The position numbers and the translations under genes were made by a program. A stretch of 64,000 nucleotides of DNA from Flammula alnicola. Lineage: Eukaryota > Basidiomycota > Agaricomycetes > Agaricales > Strophariaceae. Positions 9,255 through 22,500 of the stretch are shown one piece after another (positions within the stretch are counted from its first letter, which is position 1; the number at the start of each line of letters is the position of its first letter). The notes under the pieces were generated by a model that was given only the letters and a program-made list of their open reading frames with translations, was not told the origin of the DNA and did not search any database. The stretch is taken from assembly GCA_015499995.1 (NCBI GenBank), contig JADNRV010000082.1, forward strand, positions 1 through 64,000, given 5' to 3'.

Positions 9255-10698
9255 AGTTGTAGAGGTGGCGTTCAAGAAGGATTGAAGGTTAGCTGAAGGG
9301 CGTTTGCTAGTGATAAATACGAGGTAGATGAACATGCCTTTTATGCAGTAGCGGGGATTGGCTAGAGAATCACGGCAAGAATGGGCGACCGAGGCCTTCG
9401 AGATGGAATAGTAAGAAGGATACTCGTTAAACTTCAGTAACGGTTCCAAGGAAGAATTCACAACGCTATTGAGCCACCGTCGCGTAACAGAAGGAGGTCA
9501 GAGTGGGTTCTATGGGCGACTATAGGGATAACGCAGCCTAAACGCAAGGAAGGAACACGAGAAGCAGTGAGTAGGTTATCACGAGAAGCGGGGATTTAGC
9601 GCCAATATGCTCGAAATGTGGGGTTATGGCTGTGTTGATCAATTAGAGGTCCATAGGTGTGTTCCTGTCAAATGAGCCTGCAAATATTAAATTAAAGACG
9701 TCTTAGATGACCCAGAGCTCGGAAAAATAAGAAGCAAAAGGTTAGATCTACATTCCTAGGGCCGTTATTCTTGCCTGGAAGCTGCGCCCTGGAGCTGGGT
9801 GGTGTTGGACATTCATGAGATCGGTAGAGCACAAGTTCACGAGGAAAGGGCTTAAGCGGCATCCAAGCGGTGTCAAATCCCTCGCTTCAGTCTGAGTTGG
9901 TTCTACTCCATCAACTTGGTCGCCCGAGAGGTCGGCGTCGAGGAAAAGCCACAGTACTAGGGCGGGTTTCAGGGGGTTGGTTCCAAGTATAATTTCATCG
10001 GCTTTTGAGATTTGCCCCAGAGACGGGTAGAATAAGCCTTTCTTCTACCCGTGGACCAGCAAGATCCCCATAACCCCAAAGATTGGATTGTAAGGTGCCA
10101 CAGCCTTGTAGCAATCGGGTTTGATGACGAAAATATTCGGCGAGAAGTGTCGCGACCTTCGTAATTCTTTTCTTTCCTCTTTTTGAGGATTCTTTATTCG
10201 AAACAAGACTTGCACGATGCGAGGTGTGTGAGCAAAGGACAAGAACAAGAGAAAACCAGAAAAACAAACGAAGGGATAATGACTGAGCCGAGATCACGGG
10301 CTGTTCTGGCTCACGCGCTCACGGTAAAGACCGACTCCTCCTTGATTTCCAACTCTTTCCTCAGGAGCCGCGTCCTTGTCCCCTCTTTTCTCTCTCTTTT
10401 TTCCTCTTTTCTCCTCCATCGGGGCATCGAAAGCGAGCGACAAAGGTCCTTTAGACACATCGTAACCGTCGGCAAGCCACATATACACAGATTCTGCAAG
10501 GCGCGCACTGAAGGGCTCGAGTCTTCCAACCCCGATTTCGAATCCTCGGGAAATCGATTCTCCCAAGACAAAGCGTAATCTGTGGCCTTCTTACGCCTAT
10601 TCGTGCACCTGAGCAGTGTATTGATGTTGGGCGCAAGTCATAGTCCTTCCTCATCAACATCATCTCGGAGAGACACCACGAACACATCGGAGGAGAAA
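9255..10698. other. 1.4-kb gene-free stretch
   Basis: It lies between divergent genes (9254 minus, 10699 plus). Open frames on both strands are short and mutually overlapping, without recognisable protein features. It presumably holds both promoters. A pyrimidine-rich tract occurs near 10380-10415. Confidence 0.4.
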
Positions 10699-13028
10699 AT
10701 GGGCCTCAGCACGCTACCGTACGATCTGTTGCTGAATATCACAACGTATCTTGACTTGCGTGATATACACGCCCTGCACCTGGTAAGCATTTCTTTCTGT
10801 TTACACTGAGGGGATTTATGCAGCGGAAGTGGCTCTTGAGATTGGGAGAATGGAAAGCTCGCAGAATCCAACCTTTACCTCTGAACTAACGCTTTCTTCT
10901 CCATTTTCAGACCTGCAAATCTCTATACGACGCATCTACTACTCGCCCAGTATACCGCAAGCTCGCCAACGATCTCCTTCGACGATGTCGCGCGTTGCCC
11001 CTGAAGGGCTTCCAACGCCTCTCGGATCTAAGCACCGAAAATCTCATCCACTCTGTGAACAAGGCAACACACTACGAGACCGCGTGGCGCATACGTGCAC
11101 CGCGACCCATCGCTCCAGAACCATACAACAATGGCATCAACTCGCACTCAAACTACATGGACGTCTCACCCACTGGGCGTCTAGCAGCCAGGGTCCAGCA
11201 GGAGGGAAACAAGTGGTACAAGATCGTCAGTGCCCCTCCAGGAGAGGAAGTCGACTGGCTTTCCCCGATCACGTCGAGCTACACGCTTTGCGCGACGAAG
11301 AGCGGCAAGGTCGTCTGCTGGGATGTTCAATCGGACACATGCCTCGCCGAGTGGAACCCTGGTGCTCGTTGGGAACTTTGGAAGTGTAGAGTGGAATTCG
11401 AGGAAAGGACCGTGTTTTTCACGATGGCAAAGGTTTTGGCAGGATCGTACGTGTCTTTTTGTAACCCCATCTGCCTTGTATCCATGCTTACACGCTCCGA
11501 TCGTATCGCAGATATGATGATGACCGAGTTATGGAATTCGTGCTCATGCGACTCACGTTTTCCGATGGACCGTCTGGAGAGAGCTCTTTGCAGCCACCTG
11601 TTTTCTCTCATGTTACCGAATTTCGCACTACCGGCGTCGTCATGAACGTCTTTTTGCTCGATCCATCAGAACGATTACTATCAGCTTTCATCTGGGTATC
11701 GACATCCAACACTATCGGACTCTATGCTCTTCCAGACTGGGACAAGAAGGAATATGTTTTCATAGACACTGGGATTGAATGCGTGAGTATCAACAAATTA
11801 TCTCTTTCTTGCTATGCTGACAACTTGAAAGGTGATGTCCTCAAACTGGTCTTGCATCTTATACCAACAACATATAGTGATTCACTGTGAAGAAAGTGAT
11901 GCAGCCTATCAGCACTTCTACCCGCTCTCTCTTCTGCGAACATACACGAGCACTCTACCCAACGCCCACTCGACACCTGTTATCTCGCGCCGTGTGCCAC
12001 CTTCACGTACTCTCAAGAAAAAGTTTATCTTCCCCTTATTTGTGGAAACCGACTCCGAACCGGACCTCGAGGCCGAGATGCAGAGTACTATCAATCAAGC
12101 TTTTCTCCAAGAATTAACGAACCCCAACATCCCCATACTGAACGGCGATTCTCTTAACGTAGCTGGACCCTCTCATCAAGCACCCATAGCGACAACTTCG
12201 TCGTCACCGTCATCCTCTTCGTCATCGTCGTCATCTTCCTCGTCCTCTTCGACGACCTCTTCCCTAATTATTCCTGCTACAGTCGCAGATAACCCTAACC
12301 CTTATCCCTTCCCGCCCTGGTACCCGGAAAGCGCGCACTTCGTCCGCCAGTGGTGGCCTAGCCTGCCCAACATCCCTCGCGTAAGCTGCACGGTCGTCTT
12401 ATTGGCGGCACACGACCAGCAGACGCACCGGACGCGGTTTGTCCTCGCGCAACACTACTTCCGCGTCCCGCTCGACCATGCCGAATGGGAGAACGAAGTG
12501 TCCACCCACGATATCCCTATCTCCGACGGCAAGCAGCCCCAGACCAAAGCCCAAACCGCCAACGGCCATAACCGCGCCCCGACTCTCGAGGACGTGCAAG
12601 ACGACGCCCTCATGCATCTGTGGTACGTCAGCACGCCGTTCGAGGTCGTGCGCGTCTTCGACGGGCCGGAGGAAGAGGAGGACGGCGGGATGGCGGAACG
12701 CCCGAGGCCGCTCGTCGCGGTGGACTTTGGGCACGCGGTGTGGATAGAATACATCGATATCGACGAGGATCACCGGCGGAACCGGCCCGATGGTAATATC
12801 GAGAAGGACCCCAAGTGGCTGCGGTTCGTCACGTTCCCGCCGTTCAGCGAGGAGTATGGTGTTGAGCTCGATCGGAGCGCGGGCGGTACGGAGGGCGAGG
12901 TGAGGACGCTAGAGACGCCGCCTGAGCTTGACCTTGGCACGGTGGAGACGATCAATATCGACCAGTCGCAGGGCGCGATTATACTCTCGGACAAGTCGGG
13001 TCAGATTTTCATTCTGTGCTATGAGTGA
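10699..13028 (+). CDS. F-box protein, 695 aa, four exons
   Basis: Exons 10699-10782, 10911-11446, 11512-11782 and 11832-13028. Splice sites are GT-AG with a clear branch site (CTAAC) in intron 1, and the total frame closes. The N terminus is a typical F-box (LPYDLLLNITTYLDLRDIHALHLTCKSLY), split by the first intron. F-boxes bind Skp1 in SCF ubiquitin ligases. The rest looks like beta strands of a WD/propeller-like substrate domain (YTLCATKSGKVVCWDVQSDT; the last residues SDKSGQIFILCYE). A 14-residue Ser run with flanking Ser/Thr lies about one third into exon 4. The target protein is unknown. A nuclear or cytosolic ubiquitin-ligase adaptor is the likely role. Confidence 0.8.
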
Positions 13029-13853
13029 GTGAGTGTGGGGGTACTTGTGTCCCGGTTTCGACTTGGCATGGGTACACCAATTTCTTGGGCGTCTGTGGGA
13101 CGAACATTTCGACGGGCACTCGATATCCGATGCTTGATTAGATCTGTATTTTCATTGTTGTAAGGATGCTTACCTCTGTATTTAACTGCATGGATTTATT
13201 GAATGATTTTCCTCCCCTCTTGCTTGGTCTTGCCGTACTTTCTCAACAATTATGGCCTGGCTACACCAATGGAACGACTGTTCCCAGGTGCATCTTGGGC
13301 GTGAACCTTACTATCCAGGATTATTAGTATCCACGCAAAAGCATCACCTGTCTCTGAGACGCAATGCGCTTCATGGCTTGTACCTCCTTCGTCAAGTCGT
13401 TTCTCAGATTGTTTAAAAGAATTTACTCACTGCAGTCATACAACGTCGGGAGGCGCTCTGCGTCCGCTGTCCTTGCAGACCCCAGAGGACATAGTCACCT
13501 TACCCTGATTTGCGATGCTTGAAAGCGACTCCCTTTTGCCTCCGACAACTTTTAGAAAGTCAAGATAATCCACGGTCTTATTGGTACGGGTTATTCCTCC
13601 CAGCATGACATCCGTCGATCTAATTTTCTGAGTGTCATTGGCATTCTTATTCACACATCGCCAATAGGACGGACATCCACCAACGTTCTTTATGCACAAC
13701 TAAAAACCTATGTACGATTTAACGATTTCTTACTACGAGTTACCACCTTTCAAAAAAACTAGACATTATTTCGCTGCTCCCTTGACTGCGCACTGCGTGA
13801 TTGAGGAGAAATTTGAGAACCAAGACTCAGTAATAGGACCAACGTTATACTTA
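13029..13853. other. intergenic, no gene seen
   Basis: This region holds the 3' flank of the F-box gene. A minus-strand open frame at 13436-13699 lacks an ATG and resembles no known protein, so it was not called. Confidence 0.4.
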
Positions 13854-14450
13854 TTATCCAGAAAGGGAAGCACATGTGAATGAATTGGTGAAGTCTTCGA
13901 AGTCTTCGAAGTTGCCGGAAGCAGTCTCTAAATCTCCAAAGTCGAAATAATTTCCAGCAGTGAGTACAACACTCGATCTTGGAAGACAGGTTGCGGAGCT
14001 TGATTTCGGGAGCAAACAATAAGCCAACAGAACAAGGAAACTACATAATAGGGCTGGCTTACTGGAAGAAGGTGCAAATAAAATTAGCGGGAAGCTGGCC
14101 ACTGAGGACTTCATTCGGGAGCCCCGGGATGTTTGTAATTATAAGGCTCTGGCAGGCGTTCTCAGCGACCGTGAATGTGATGCATTCACCGTCAAAGTCG
14201 AAGTCGTTGCACAGGACCACCGAGCTAGCTTCAGTCGCATCCTGGATCAATTAAGGAAACAGAAAATTTGAATAATTCATTGGCCTAGAGAGTGGATCTG
14301 TAGTACGTACAGGACTGACGGAGGCGGCGGTCTGGAATTATTTTGAGATTAGAATAACGGCGCTAGTACTTAATCCGAAAAATGAGATACTTGGGATTTA
14401 GCATTGGGCTCTGCGGGAGCAGCGAGCGCGACAGAGTCAAGGCGATCCAT
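13854..14450 (-). CDS. small secreted Cys protein, gamma-crystallin-like, 134 aa
   Basis: Model: exons 14391-14450, 14311-14331 (21 nt), 14063-14241 and 13854-13998. Introns are GT-AG and the frame closes. The core (VVLCNDFDFDGECITFTVAE, then ENACQSL and FICTFF) has the C-x-D-x2-F-x-G-x-C pattern seen in small fungal beta/gamma-crystallin-like secreted proteins. The second half ends with a matching FTNSFTCA. The N terminus is a weak point: the ATG at 14450 gives only MDRLDSVALAAPAEP, shorter than a normal signal peptide, so an upstream exon may be missed or the signal sequence may have decayed. Secretion and any wall or effector role are inferred. Confidence 0.5.
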
Positions 14451-15126
14451 AGAACTGCACCATTTTCGACAGAATGCTTCCGGCACACTACCCTAATTAA
14501 GGAATGATTAATGACGCTCCGTCCCCGGATTTTCCATCACAGTCAAGCTGGGCAACTACGCCACGCTCATGCCTGTCAAAACCATTTCCTGGATGACGGC
14601 TTGTTTCGAAGACGATACAAACTCGTTTATGTGCCTCCACTGCTGGTTAATAGGTAGGCATTATGACAGTATGCATTGAAAGTTCAAGTTCCTAGTTCTT
14701 ATTTTATTCAGTCAGTTGCGATGGCCGTATTGCCTTGGGACGTTCAAAATGAACGGTGAGCTGCGATACTCCTTCCCTCACTGTCCAGACCTCTTGAAGC
14801 CTGATGTCGTTATCAGCCTTGGAGCTTGAGGCTCAAATTATTTACGACGCAGATGATTGTGTGTCGCAAAGCAATTTCGGAGAGCTTTAAGGACGGGAAA
14901 AATCTTTAAATATCGGAAAAATATTATTTACTCTGCATCACTGAGGTATATTCAATGGCGTCACATTCCTAGTCCCTTGCGCGATAAAAAATTTGGGCTG
15001 AACGTGTCAAGGGCCTCATTCATAGGCGAGATCTACATGCTCATTGAGAAGTTGGCATGACGTCGACCGTTCCTACATACGGTTGCTTGCGAGCTGTCCA
15101 CAGTCGCTGATTTGTGCTTGTACGCC
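14451..15126. other. intergenic, no gene seen
   Basis: The 680 bp hold only short open frames of doubtful character. This is the 3' flank of the DUF6534 gene and possibly the promoter of the small secreted gene. Confidence 0.35.
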
Positions 15127-16623
15127 TCAGGCCTCATGACCTAGGTGGATACACTCCATTTGTGCGGCCGAGGTTCCATTCATGCAAACCTCTACTCTCC
15201 TAGCCATATCAGTCGGTTTGAAATGAGTGTAATTGCAACTGGCGAGATGATAACCACTCACGTCTCGCATGTATCCCAGATTAACAAAATCCAGCGTATC
15301 GCTATCTGTTACCACTTCACCATGTCTTATCGTTGGCAACTTCACATTGTCCCAGGATAGAGAAAGAGATGAGACCACCCTCACACGGCTGTTTAGGAGG
15401 ACCAACATTGAGTTGGCATATGCTTTTCCAAGTATGGCAGAAACAGTCTGATAGTATGTCGGATGACCCGGGAGATATACAAGAACGACAACGGCGATAG
15501 CAAGTGTAGCTAAAGAACAGATGAAATGTGAGTATATACCAAAGGCAAAAATGCAGTGAGAGCAGAATAGTTCGGTATGTAGAAAAAGTACCTGTGAATG
15601 TTCCCGTCTGAACCGTTAATCTGATTATCCTCGACAGGAGAGCTTGAGTTTGCTTGATGCCTGTGTCTTGTCGTCTCAACTAATCATCGGTTAGTTTATA
15701 GGATCAAGGAATTAAACTGTCACTGACATGGTAGGTCATATAGACCGCAATCAATACATCACATAAAGCACTACTAACCTCCCAGACCTAACTCGAATTA
15801 GAGGCAGTGCGCCAAAGGGATAACATTGGAATAAGTTACCGTGGTCGTGATAAAAGATTGCTTCGATTGGTTACTGAAGAGCCGACTGAATAGACCCGCC
15901 TCCTTATTTTGTACTCCGAGCGCAATAGCACCTCCCAGCTGTACCAGCGAAAGCTAATTGGAAGAGGGGTTATGAATCAGCCTTCGTAGAGTCCCCGATA
16001 TCAGACGTACCAGCACTATACTCCCAACAAGATATTTATTCTTGGTTATGACCTTGAGCCTATAAGCATAGAATATCTGCGAAATGGTCGCCACTGGTCA
16101 AATAACATTTTTCCCGTCATCTCTTTGGGATTCTTCGCATAGATACTTCTGACATACCTATCCCAGACAACATAGGCACCGAGAACCAGATGAGATCGAC
16201 TTGATCCAGGCCTGCAGGATTTGCAAAATTTGTTGCAAGCATCTTGAACTCGGAGCTCGTAAGGAGGATGGTCTGCAAGGCTTCGAGCACGAATACTCCG
16301 TAGACTGTGGTCTTGAGCACGAGGCGATCCTCTGGAAATGACATAAAATACATATCTGAACATGAAGGTCATTAGCAGCAGTCGAAATCTTGAAGTCATT
16401 GGGCAAGTGCGCTCACAGACTTGCACTGTCAGAACTCCAAGCAGTCCCCAGTTCCATAGGATTGCGAATAGCTATGTAATCAAAGCCATCTTCAATGTTG
16501 GGAACTATTATCGATTCCTCGGTACGTACAAGGGGCCCTGCGCTGGATGGATTATATTTATTTAGCCAAATCCATAGACGCAACTCCACAGAATACTTAC
16601 ATTTTGGCTATGTCGGTGGCCAT
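15127..16623 (-). CDS. DUF6534-type multi-pass membrane protein, about 338 aa, nine exons
   Basis: Exons (minus): 16601-16623, 16530-16542 (13 nt), 16417-16471, 16158-16355, 16011-16093, 15840-15953, 15728-15787, 15592-15679 and 15127-15509. Splice phases all agree. The protein matches the Agaricomycete DUF6534 layout. It has an N-terminal helix (GPLLFAILWNWGLLGVLTVQVYMYF), the FPEDRLVLK loop, further helices, and the FYAYRLKVITKNKYLV segment. Next come ALCDVLIAVYMTYH and the diagnostic LLSRIIRLTVQTGTFT helix. It ends with AYANSMLVLLNSR and a cytosolic tail. About seven membrane helices are expected. The family is large in mushroom fungi and its function is unknown. An optional extra intron near 15270 would change only the last residues. 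Confidence 0.8.
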
Positions 16624-17753
16624 TGCTGATTTTGCGAGGAGATGCCGCCGAACAACCAGGAAGGGAAGAAGTGCTCGATTAGAGGTAAGTACTATGGCCA
16701 GCCGAATATAAATAGTTCTAAACTAAGTCACAAGACCGACTTCCGTGAGTCCTGACACTCTGAACACCTATCAAACGCAAGTCAAGCGTTCAGGTATTTT
16801 AGGATTGTTGTGTAGAATGTTATGTCGCAATTAACATATTGGGATTCATGTTCGCAGGTTCGACGTTCGCCGCTCAGCCCCCAATTCCAATACGCTGGTT
16901 GGGCCGTCATTGGCAGTGCTGTTGCACGCGACAAAGTTCGAGTCCCTTGATAATGTCCCTTCCAAATGATCGATGATGCCCAGTCGCGCCGCGAATACCA
17001 CACTATCCGGGAATGGCGTACAAGAACAAAGAATAATGTCGCCAAGTAGTAATGTTTTCTAGATGCTGGTCGTCTGAACGTCTGGCAGTTGCGGACCTAT
17101 TTATAACTTGAAGACTCACCGCATGTCAAAGTCATCAGTGAAAAAGGACGCTCTCTTACACGCGGCTCAACATGTACATATAGCAAGAGAAGTCAGAAAA
17201 CATATGCTAGATGACTATCGATATCATTGATAGACCGTTCAGACCTGTCAGCGCGAGTGATCCGACAAAGAACCAAACTTCTCCAGACAGCAATGGGAAT
17301 GTCATGGCATTATGATCCCCATACAGTATGTAAGCCACTGCACGATCGGAGACAACAACGCAGCATCCAAGTACGGGGTAGAAAGTGAGGGGCAGAAATC
17401 GGACTTCGTCGGGGAAGGGATATCCTTCGAGACGCACGCCTGACTCTTGTTCTCTAGCGGACCCACATGCACCATATAGGGAAGTTCTGCATCCGGCTTT
17501 GCATTGATCATCAAGGAAGTTGTGGGCGCGTCATCACCAGCTGGCTACGCGAGACAAAAGGGGCGCATCGTTCAACCCTGTGTTTATCAACATAGCGCCC
17601 AGATCATTCGACGCAGGATGTAAATCATAATTGTTATTCAAGATAAAACGGCGGATACAAGTCGAGATACGAACGAACAAGGGGCCCTTTTGGCCACACA
17701 TCAGAAAAGAGACGAGAAATTCTATTTAGGACCTTAACGTCAACGACGACCAT
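16624..17753. other. intergenic with unresolved open frame
   Basis: A minus-strand frame of about 110 codons (17207 to about 17535) lacks an ATG but has coding-like content: a Cys-containing stretch (DDQCKAGCRTSLYGACG), then a hydrophobic end (GEVWFFVGSLALTGLNG). A second segment near 16860-17040 is also open. Both could be exons of one unrecognised gene or relics of it. No start or splice chain could be assembled with confidence. Confidence 0.3.
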
Positions 17754-19599
17754 TTACCAGACCCTGGTCTCGAGGAGCAGGTCGGGGTTGCTCTCCAATC
17801 CAATGCAAGCCTTGAGGAAGCTCTCGAGGGCATTGCGCTGCCTGTTGAGACTGTTAACGACTTCGGTGCCTAGAGAACGAGAAAGGTAAGCGGGGGATGT
17901 TGACTTGAGTGGAATGGTAGACGGAAGCTTACCGGGCTTAACAAGGGGAGCCTTCAGCATGTAGGACAAGAGAGAAAGCACCGAGTACAACGGTGCAAAG
18001 TCCTTCTCGCCGCCCTTGCGGTACTTGACGCGAGTCAAGAGCTCGCAAAGGATGGTCAAGTCCAAGATGAGAGGAGTGGCAAGAAGGGAGTCCTAGAAAA
18101 CGTACCAAGGTTTAGAATCATACGAAAAAGCGATAAAAATGAACAATGACAGACCTCGCACTCGTTGAAGATGTTGATCGTCGAGCGACCACCGCAGAAG
18201 ATCTCAGAGTAGTACTCGTCGATGGCGCGCTTGGAATCTCCAACGGCGGGGACATACTTGATGACGACGATATGGTCAGGGTGTTCGCCCTTGCCGATAG
18301 CGACGCCCTTGGGGCCGACCGCAGGTGCCTTGTAGAGGAGACGGTTAGCGTCAACCATGTCGTCGACGACGCTACTCTTGCTGATCTCCTTGCTCTTGAA
18401 CTGCCTCTCAGCGGACAAATTGTGGCCGTCATTGTTGCCGAGATGGTTGTACGAGGCGATGGAGAGGGGCTTGATGCCGGCGTTGACGAGGAACTCGGCA
18501 AGGACAGACTTGAGCTTGGTCTGGCCGGACTTCAAATCGTCACCACCGATGAAGGATTTCTGGCGCTCAGCAAGCTGGATGACACCGGGAACGAAAGTGT
18601 TCTGGGGAGCGCCGTTGATAAAGGGCTCACCCTCGAGGATAGCGGCGACGGCAAAAACGGTGGAGGGGGAGACCTCAGAGTGCGAAGCCTTGATCGCAGC
18701 GAGCAGGTTATCGGCAGTGTCGTTGACACCAGGGATGATGTCGGCGTAACGCTCGGTGTTGGCGGTCCAGAAGACGACAACGCGGTCCAAGCCATTGTCC
18801 TGCTTGAACTTGCGAATGTCAGCGCGGATGTGCTCGAGGTGAGCGAACTTGTCGGTTCCCGGAATGAGATTGTCGGCGCGAGCCTCCTGGTTGGCGGCGA
18901 TGAAGTCAGGGTAATAGATGGAAGGGAGGGGCTTTCCGATGAGCGCCAGGTGAGGCGCGACCTGGCGCTGGAGGTCATAGTCCAAGACCTGAGCGCGTTG
19001 CATAGCCTTGTCCAAAGGCAAGCTGGAAATGTCCCAACCTCCCAGGACGAGGTCGTTGGGGTGGACCATAGGGAGAACATCCGAGATGGGGACGTGGACC
19101 TCCTTGCCCGAACCGGGCTCGGTACCAATGCGCACAGTGGACGCGCGAAGGACGGAGCCGATATAGTTGGGCTGTTGGATACCGGATTTGGTGTGCCAAA
19201 CGATGTTGTGGCGGTTAGCGAGGATGGTGGCGCACAACGTGGAACCGTTGTTGCCGCCAACGCCAATCATCATCAAACTGCAAGATTCGATCATGAGGAC
19301 ACGTGAAAATAATGAAAAGAGAAGCGAACGAACCCGGTCTTGGACACGGCGCGCTTGGTCTGGAATTCATATTCCTGAACAGTCGGCTTGACGGAGAAGT
19401 GGCCGTCGTTGACGGTGACCTCGGAACCGCGATTGAAAAATTTGGCGGTGATGTGTTCATCGGAATAGAGCGTATTCTCGGACTCTACGGTGATCGAATT
19501 GGGCCGACGAACGGCGGTGGGGTGGATGGGGAGCACTGATTCGAGTTCAGACTCAGGGGTGTTGTACCCAGAGGTGTTGGTGGACTGAACAGGTGCCAT
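17754..19599 (-). CDS. INO1: inositol-3-phosphate synthase, 554 aa
   Basis: Exons 19334-19599, 18155-19277, 17933-18092 and 17754-17869, with introns of 56-62 nt, one using a GTTCGT donor. The enzyme converts D-glucose 6-phosphate to 1D-myo-inositol 3-phosphate with tightly bound NAD. This is the committed step of inositol and hence phosphatidylinositol synthesis in the cytosol. The Rossmann motif GVGGNNGST lies at about 94-102. Family signatures follow: [51 protein letters not shown] and the active-site region [15 protein letters not shown]. The length agrees with fungal INO1 (about 530-560). The C-terminal exons encode the conserved [13 protein letters not shown] and [12 protein letters not shown]. 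The gene looks intact and well constrained. Confidence 0.97.
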
Positions 19600-22500
19600 T
19601 GAAGATAGATGTTAACCGACAGTGCAGGAATAAAATCAGAAGGAAATTAAAAATCCGGCGGTGGTGTGTTTAGCGCCGCGATGAGTGTTGTGGGTGCTGC
19701 AGAGGTTGTTTCCGTACATAAAATGTAGACGCAAAAACTGGGAGTTGGTTACTGAAAAGTCAACGAGAGCCGGGCGCTTTTATAGGGCGTTGCGAGGATC
19801 ACAATATTTTTGAAGTCCGGTTTTCAAATTTCGAAAATCGTTCGATCAGAGAGATGCAGGGTCTTCGGTTATGTAAAAATAAGAATGATTAGATTGATAA
19901 GACCGTGGCACGACTCATCTTTCTTGCATCTTTCCCAGCAATTGTCCTCCCCTACAATCGAGAGCGCCTTGGGGATAGGTTACACTTACATGCAGGATCC
20001 AAGACAAGCTAGAGACTTTCACGTCCAAGTTTCAGTTGCTAGAAACACGCATGGTTTTGTTTACGAACACGGAACACGTGTTTACATCGGCAGGTAAGGG
20101 CGGAGATCCAATAATTCGACACGAGTGGAAGTTCTCCCCCGAGGCTCAAAACTCCTTACATATACCCTCTGACTCACTCTCGTATTCGATGCCAGCTTTC
20201 CTTTGCAACCTCTCAAAGGTCAAGGGAAGCCTTTCTGCCCCAAATTGGCCCTATTTCTAACTCTTCAAATGACCCACAAAAAGATAAAGATACTCCTACA
20301 CGCTGTAGCAAAAAGTAACGAGCTTTCTGACCAAGAAAAGACAATCGGGAAGCAGATAAGCGGCAATATTGAATATAGAACTCAAGCGAACATCATCGAA
20401 TTCAGTCTCTGTCTGCTTCCGGTGCCTTTGCTGGGGACGGCCGCCAAAGATACGGGACAACGTGTGCCAAAAGGGCAAGCGTCGGCCATGTGCATGAGGA
20501 GACATGAGAGTTGGCTATTATGCTGCGGTACGTTGGCGCACCGAAAATAAATGAGACATTCGATTCTTTGGAGTTCTAGGTCCAATCCAAAAGAATGCTA
20601 CTTAGCGGCAGGGGAAGCTGTCCTTGAGAGCCATTTGTTGAACGTGTATGCCGCATGGCACCGTCCATTTGTCATCCTAGGAGGAAACCCGCAGCATTTC
20701 TGCCGACGTTATACCGGGGGGTTCGACGGTTTTCGCAAGGTTACGACAATATCTATGTCCTGCATGACATCTGTCGACGTTAGAGGGTTAAATCAACTAA
20801 AGGTTCCAAACACCATTCTAGTTTCCCAAGGATGGAAAGATGCTACGCGCGCAAAATATTGAGGTCTCTTTCCTGTCCTTTCAGCCCAAAGAACGTAATG
20901 CGATAATGCTGTGACTTTCATGCAGATCTCCAGAAATCATCCCTTTGTCCCGTACAAGACATCAGCACCTTGCAAATTTGAAAAGCGCAATCGCTTCAAC
21001 ACAAGCACGTCAATTTGTTAGTTTTGCACACGCAGAATCTAATCACTTCCGTCATCTTTGTGCCCCATAAATCCAGATTCCAGACCCATAACGATGAAGT
21101 TTACACGGCCAGAGGTCATCGTGGTTAGTTTTGTTTTGCAGCGGGCCATGAGGCTCAGATAGAAGAACTTCGAAAGCAGCGCTGACCGCCGTTATCAAGG
21201 AACTTGAGCGCGATACTCCAGTCCGTATCCCAGGATGTCCAAATACTAACCCCAAAGTGCGTGCGTGAAGCTGTATCGTGGCGAAAGATGACGAACGTCA
21301 CGAACTACAGTGAGCTGTCTCCGACTCGGAGTACTGAGTTTAAATTATGATCTATGCATAAGTATTTCAAGTTGATTTCAAGTTCTTGCAATGCCAGAAC
21401 TCTTGCAGCTTTCGCGGGTGCATATTATTGCAGGTCAATTTTCATTTATAATTATGACGTGCTCTAAAATAGATCACTTTTCTATATCTGCATCAACGCT
21501 CAAGCGTATTTGTGGGTACATTCCCGGCCTGTGTGTCCCCGTATGCATGCTTGCTGCAGAAATTCGCTGCGAAATTCTGACACCTTCTACGTTCCACCTG
21601 GAAGGCAGAATCGGCCGTGGGTTCCGCCGACTGCCACAAAAATGTCACCCTGCGTGAAATGCGTCCCCGGCGAATGCCTTTGGCAAGGAGTCTATAGAGC
21701 GCTCAGCGGTCGCCTTGCGCCATGATCCTGTGATCCTGCACCGTACACGTTCGCGCAGTGGAGCCTCCATCTCATATATCAGTTCCCGCCACCCTCCGAC
21801 GAAATACGTATCAGAAAAGGCGGCAGTTCTTGGCCTGCCTGCAGGCAGCCCCAGATACTTACTTACAAAATATGATTAGGAAACAGAGGTATTCCGACGG
21901 TCATCGGGAATTCCACAGGGCGCCCTCGAGCTCAATGCGTTTTGATCGACCGTGAAGCCTCTTTGGCTGATATGTAAGCCAGGCGCACTGGCAGACTCAG
22001 CACTCAGCGCAAGTCCTCCAGAGAGGCCTGATGATTCGGCGAGCACTCGAAACTCCGAAGTGCGTGCACGCTCCTTTGTATATGTACTGTAGTCCATAGG
22101 GAGCTACGGAACTACTCTGCCCTGAATTCCCCTGCTTGGGAAAACCCCTTCCCCTTTGCGGGGATGAATTTCTCCTTGAGGCGCCCTAGTATCTTCTACG
22201 GTGATAATTATCATCTGCACTCGGTGCTAACGGAATAACAGCTAAATATATTCCATCGAGATTCAATAATCAATTAGATTCACAATGTCCTATTATCGAT
22301 ATCTATACCTCTTTGTTTCAAGTGCAACTGCATAGCATGTGAAATATGGGAAATCGTCGTTATTATAGCGTTGTACGTATATGACTGGGGTACATGTACC
22401 CACTGGCATGGCCAAATCCTTTTGTACAGAGGCATGTCATGTCGGAGGCTTTAGATTCGACTTCTCTTACGAACGGTGGCTCCCAGGCGTTGTCAGTGTT

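Noticed and set aside
12213..12260. Ser-codon run as a microsatellite locus
   Set aside because: It lies in frame within the F-box exon and encodes an ordinary Ser linker.
12399..12773. Minus-strand frames over the last F-box exon
   Set aside because: Shadow frames of a GC-rich coding exon.
13436..13699. Minus-strand frame with several Cys
   Set aside because: No ATG, no splice partners, no resemblance to known small secreted proteins.
18146..19306. 386-codon open frame on the plus strand
   Set aside because: It is antisense to INO1. The long frame is a by-product of the strongly biased, GC-rich codon use of INO1 and its Asp/Leu/Val-rich translation has no motif.
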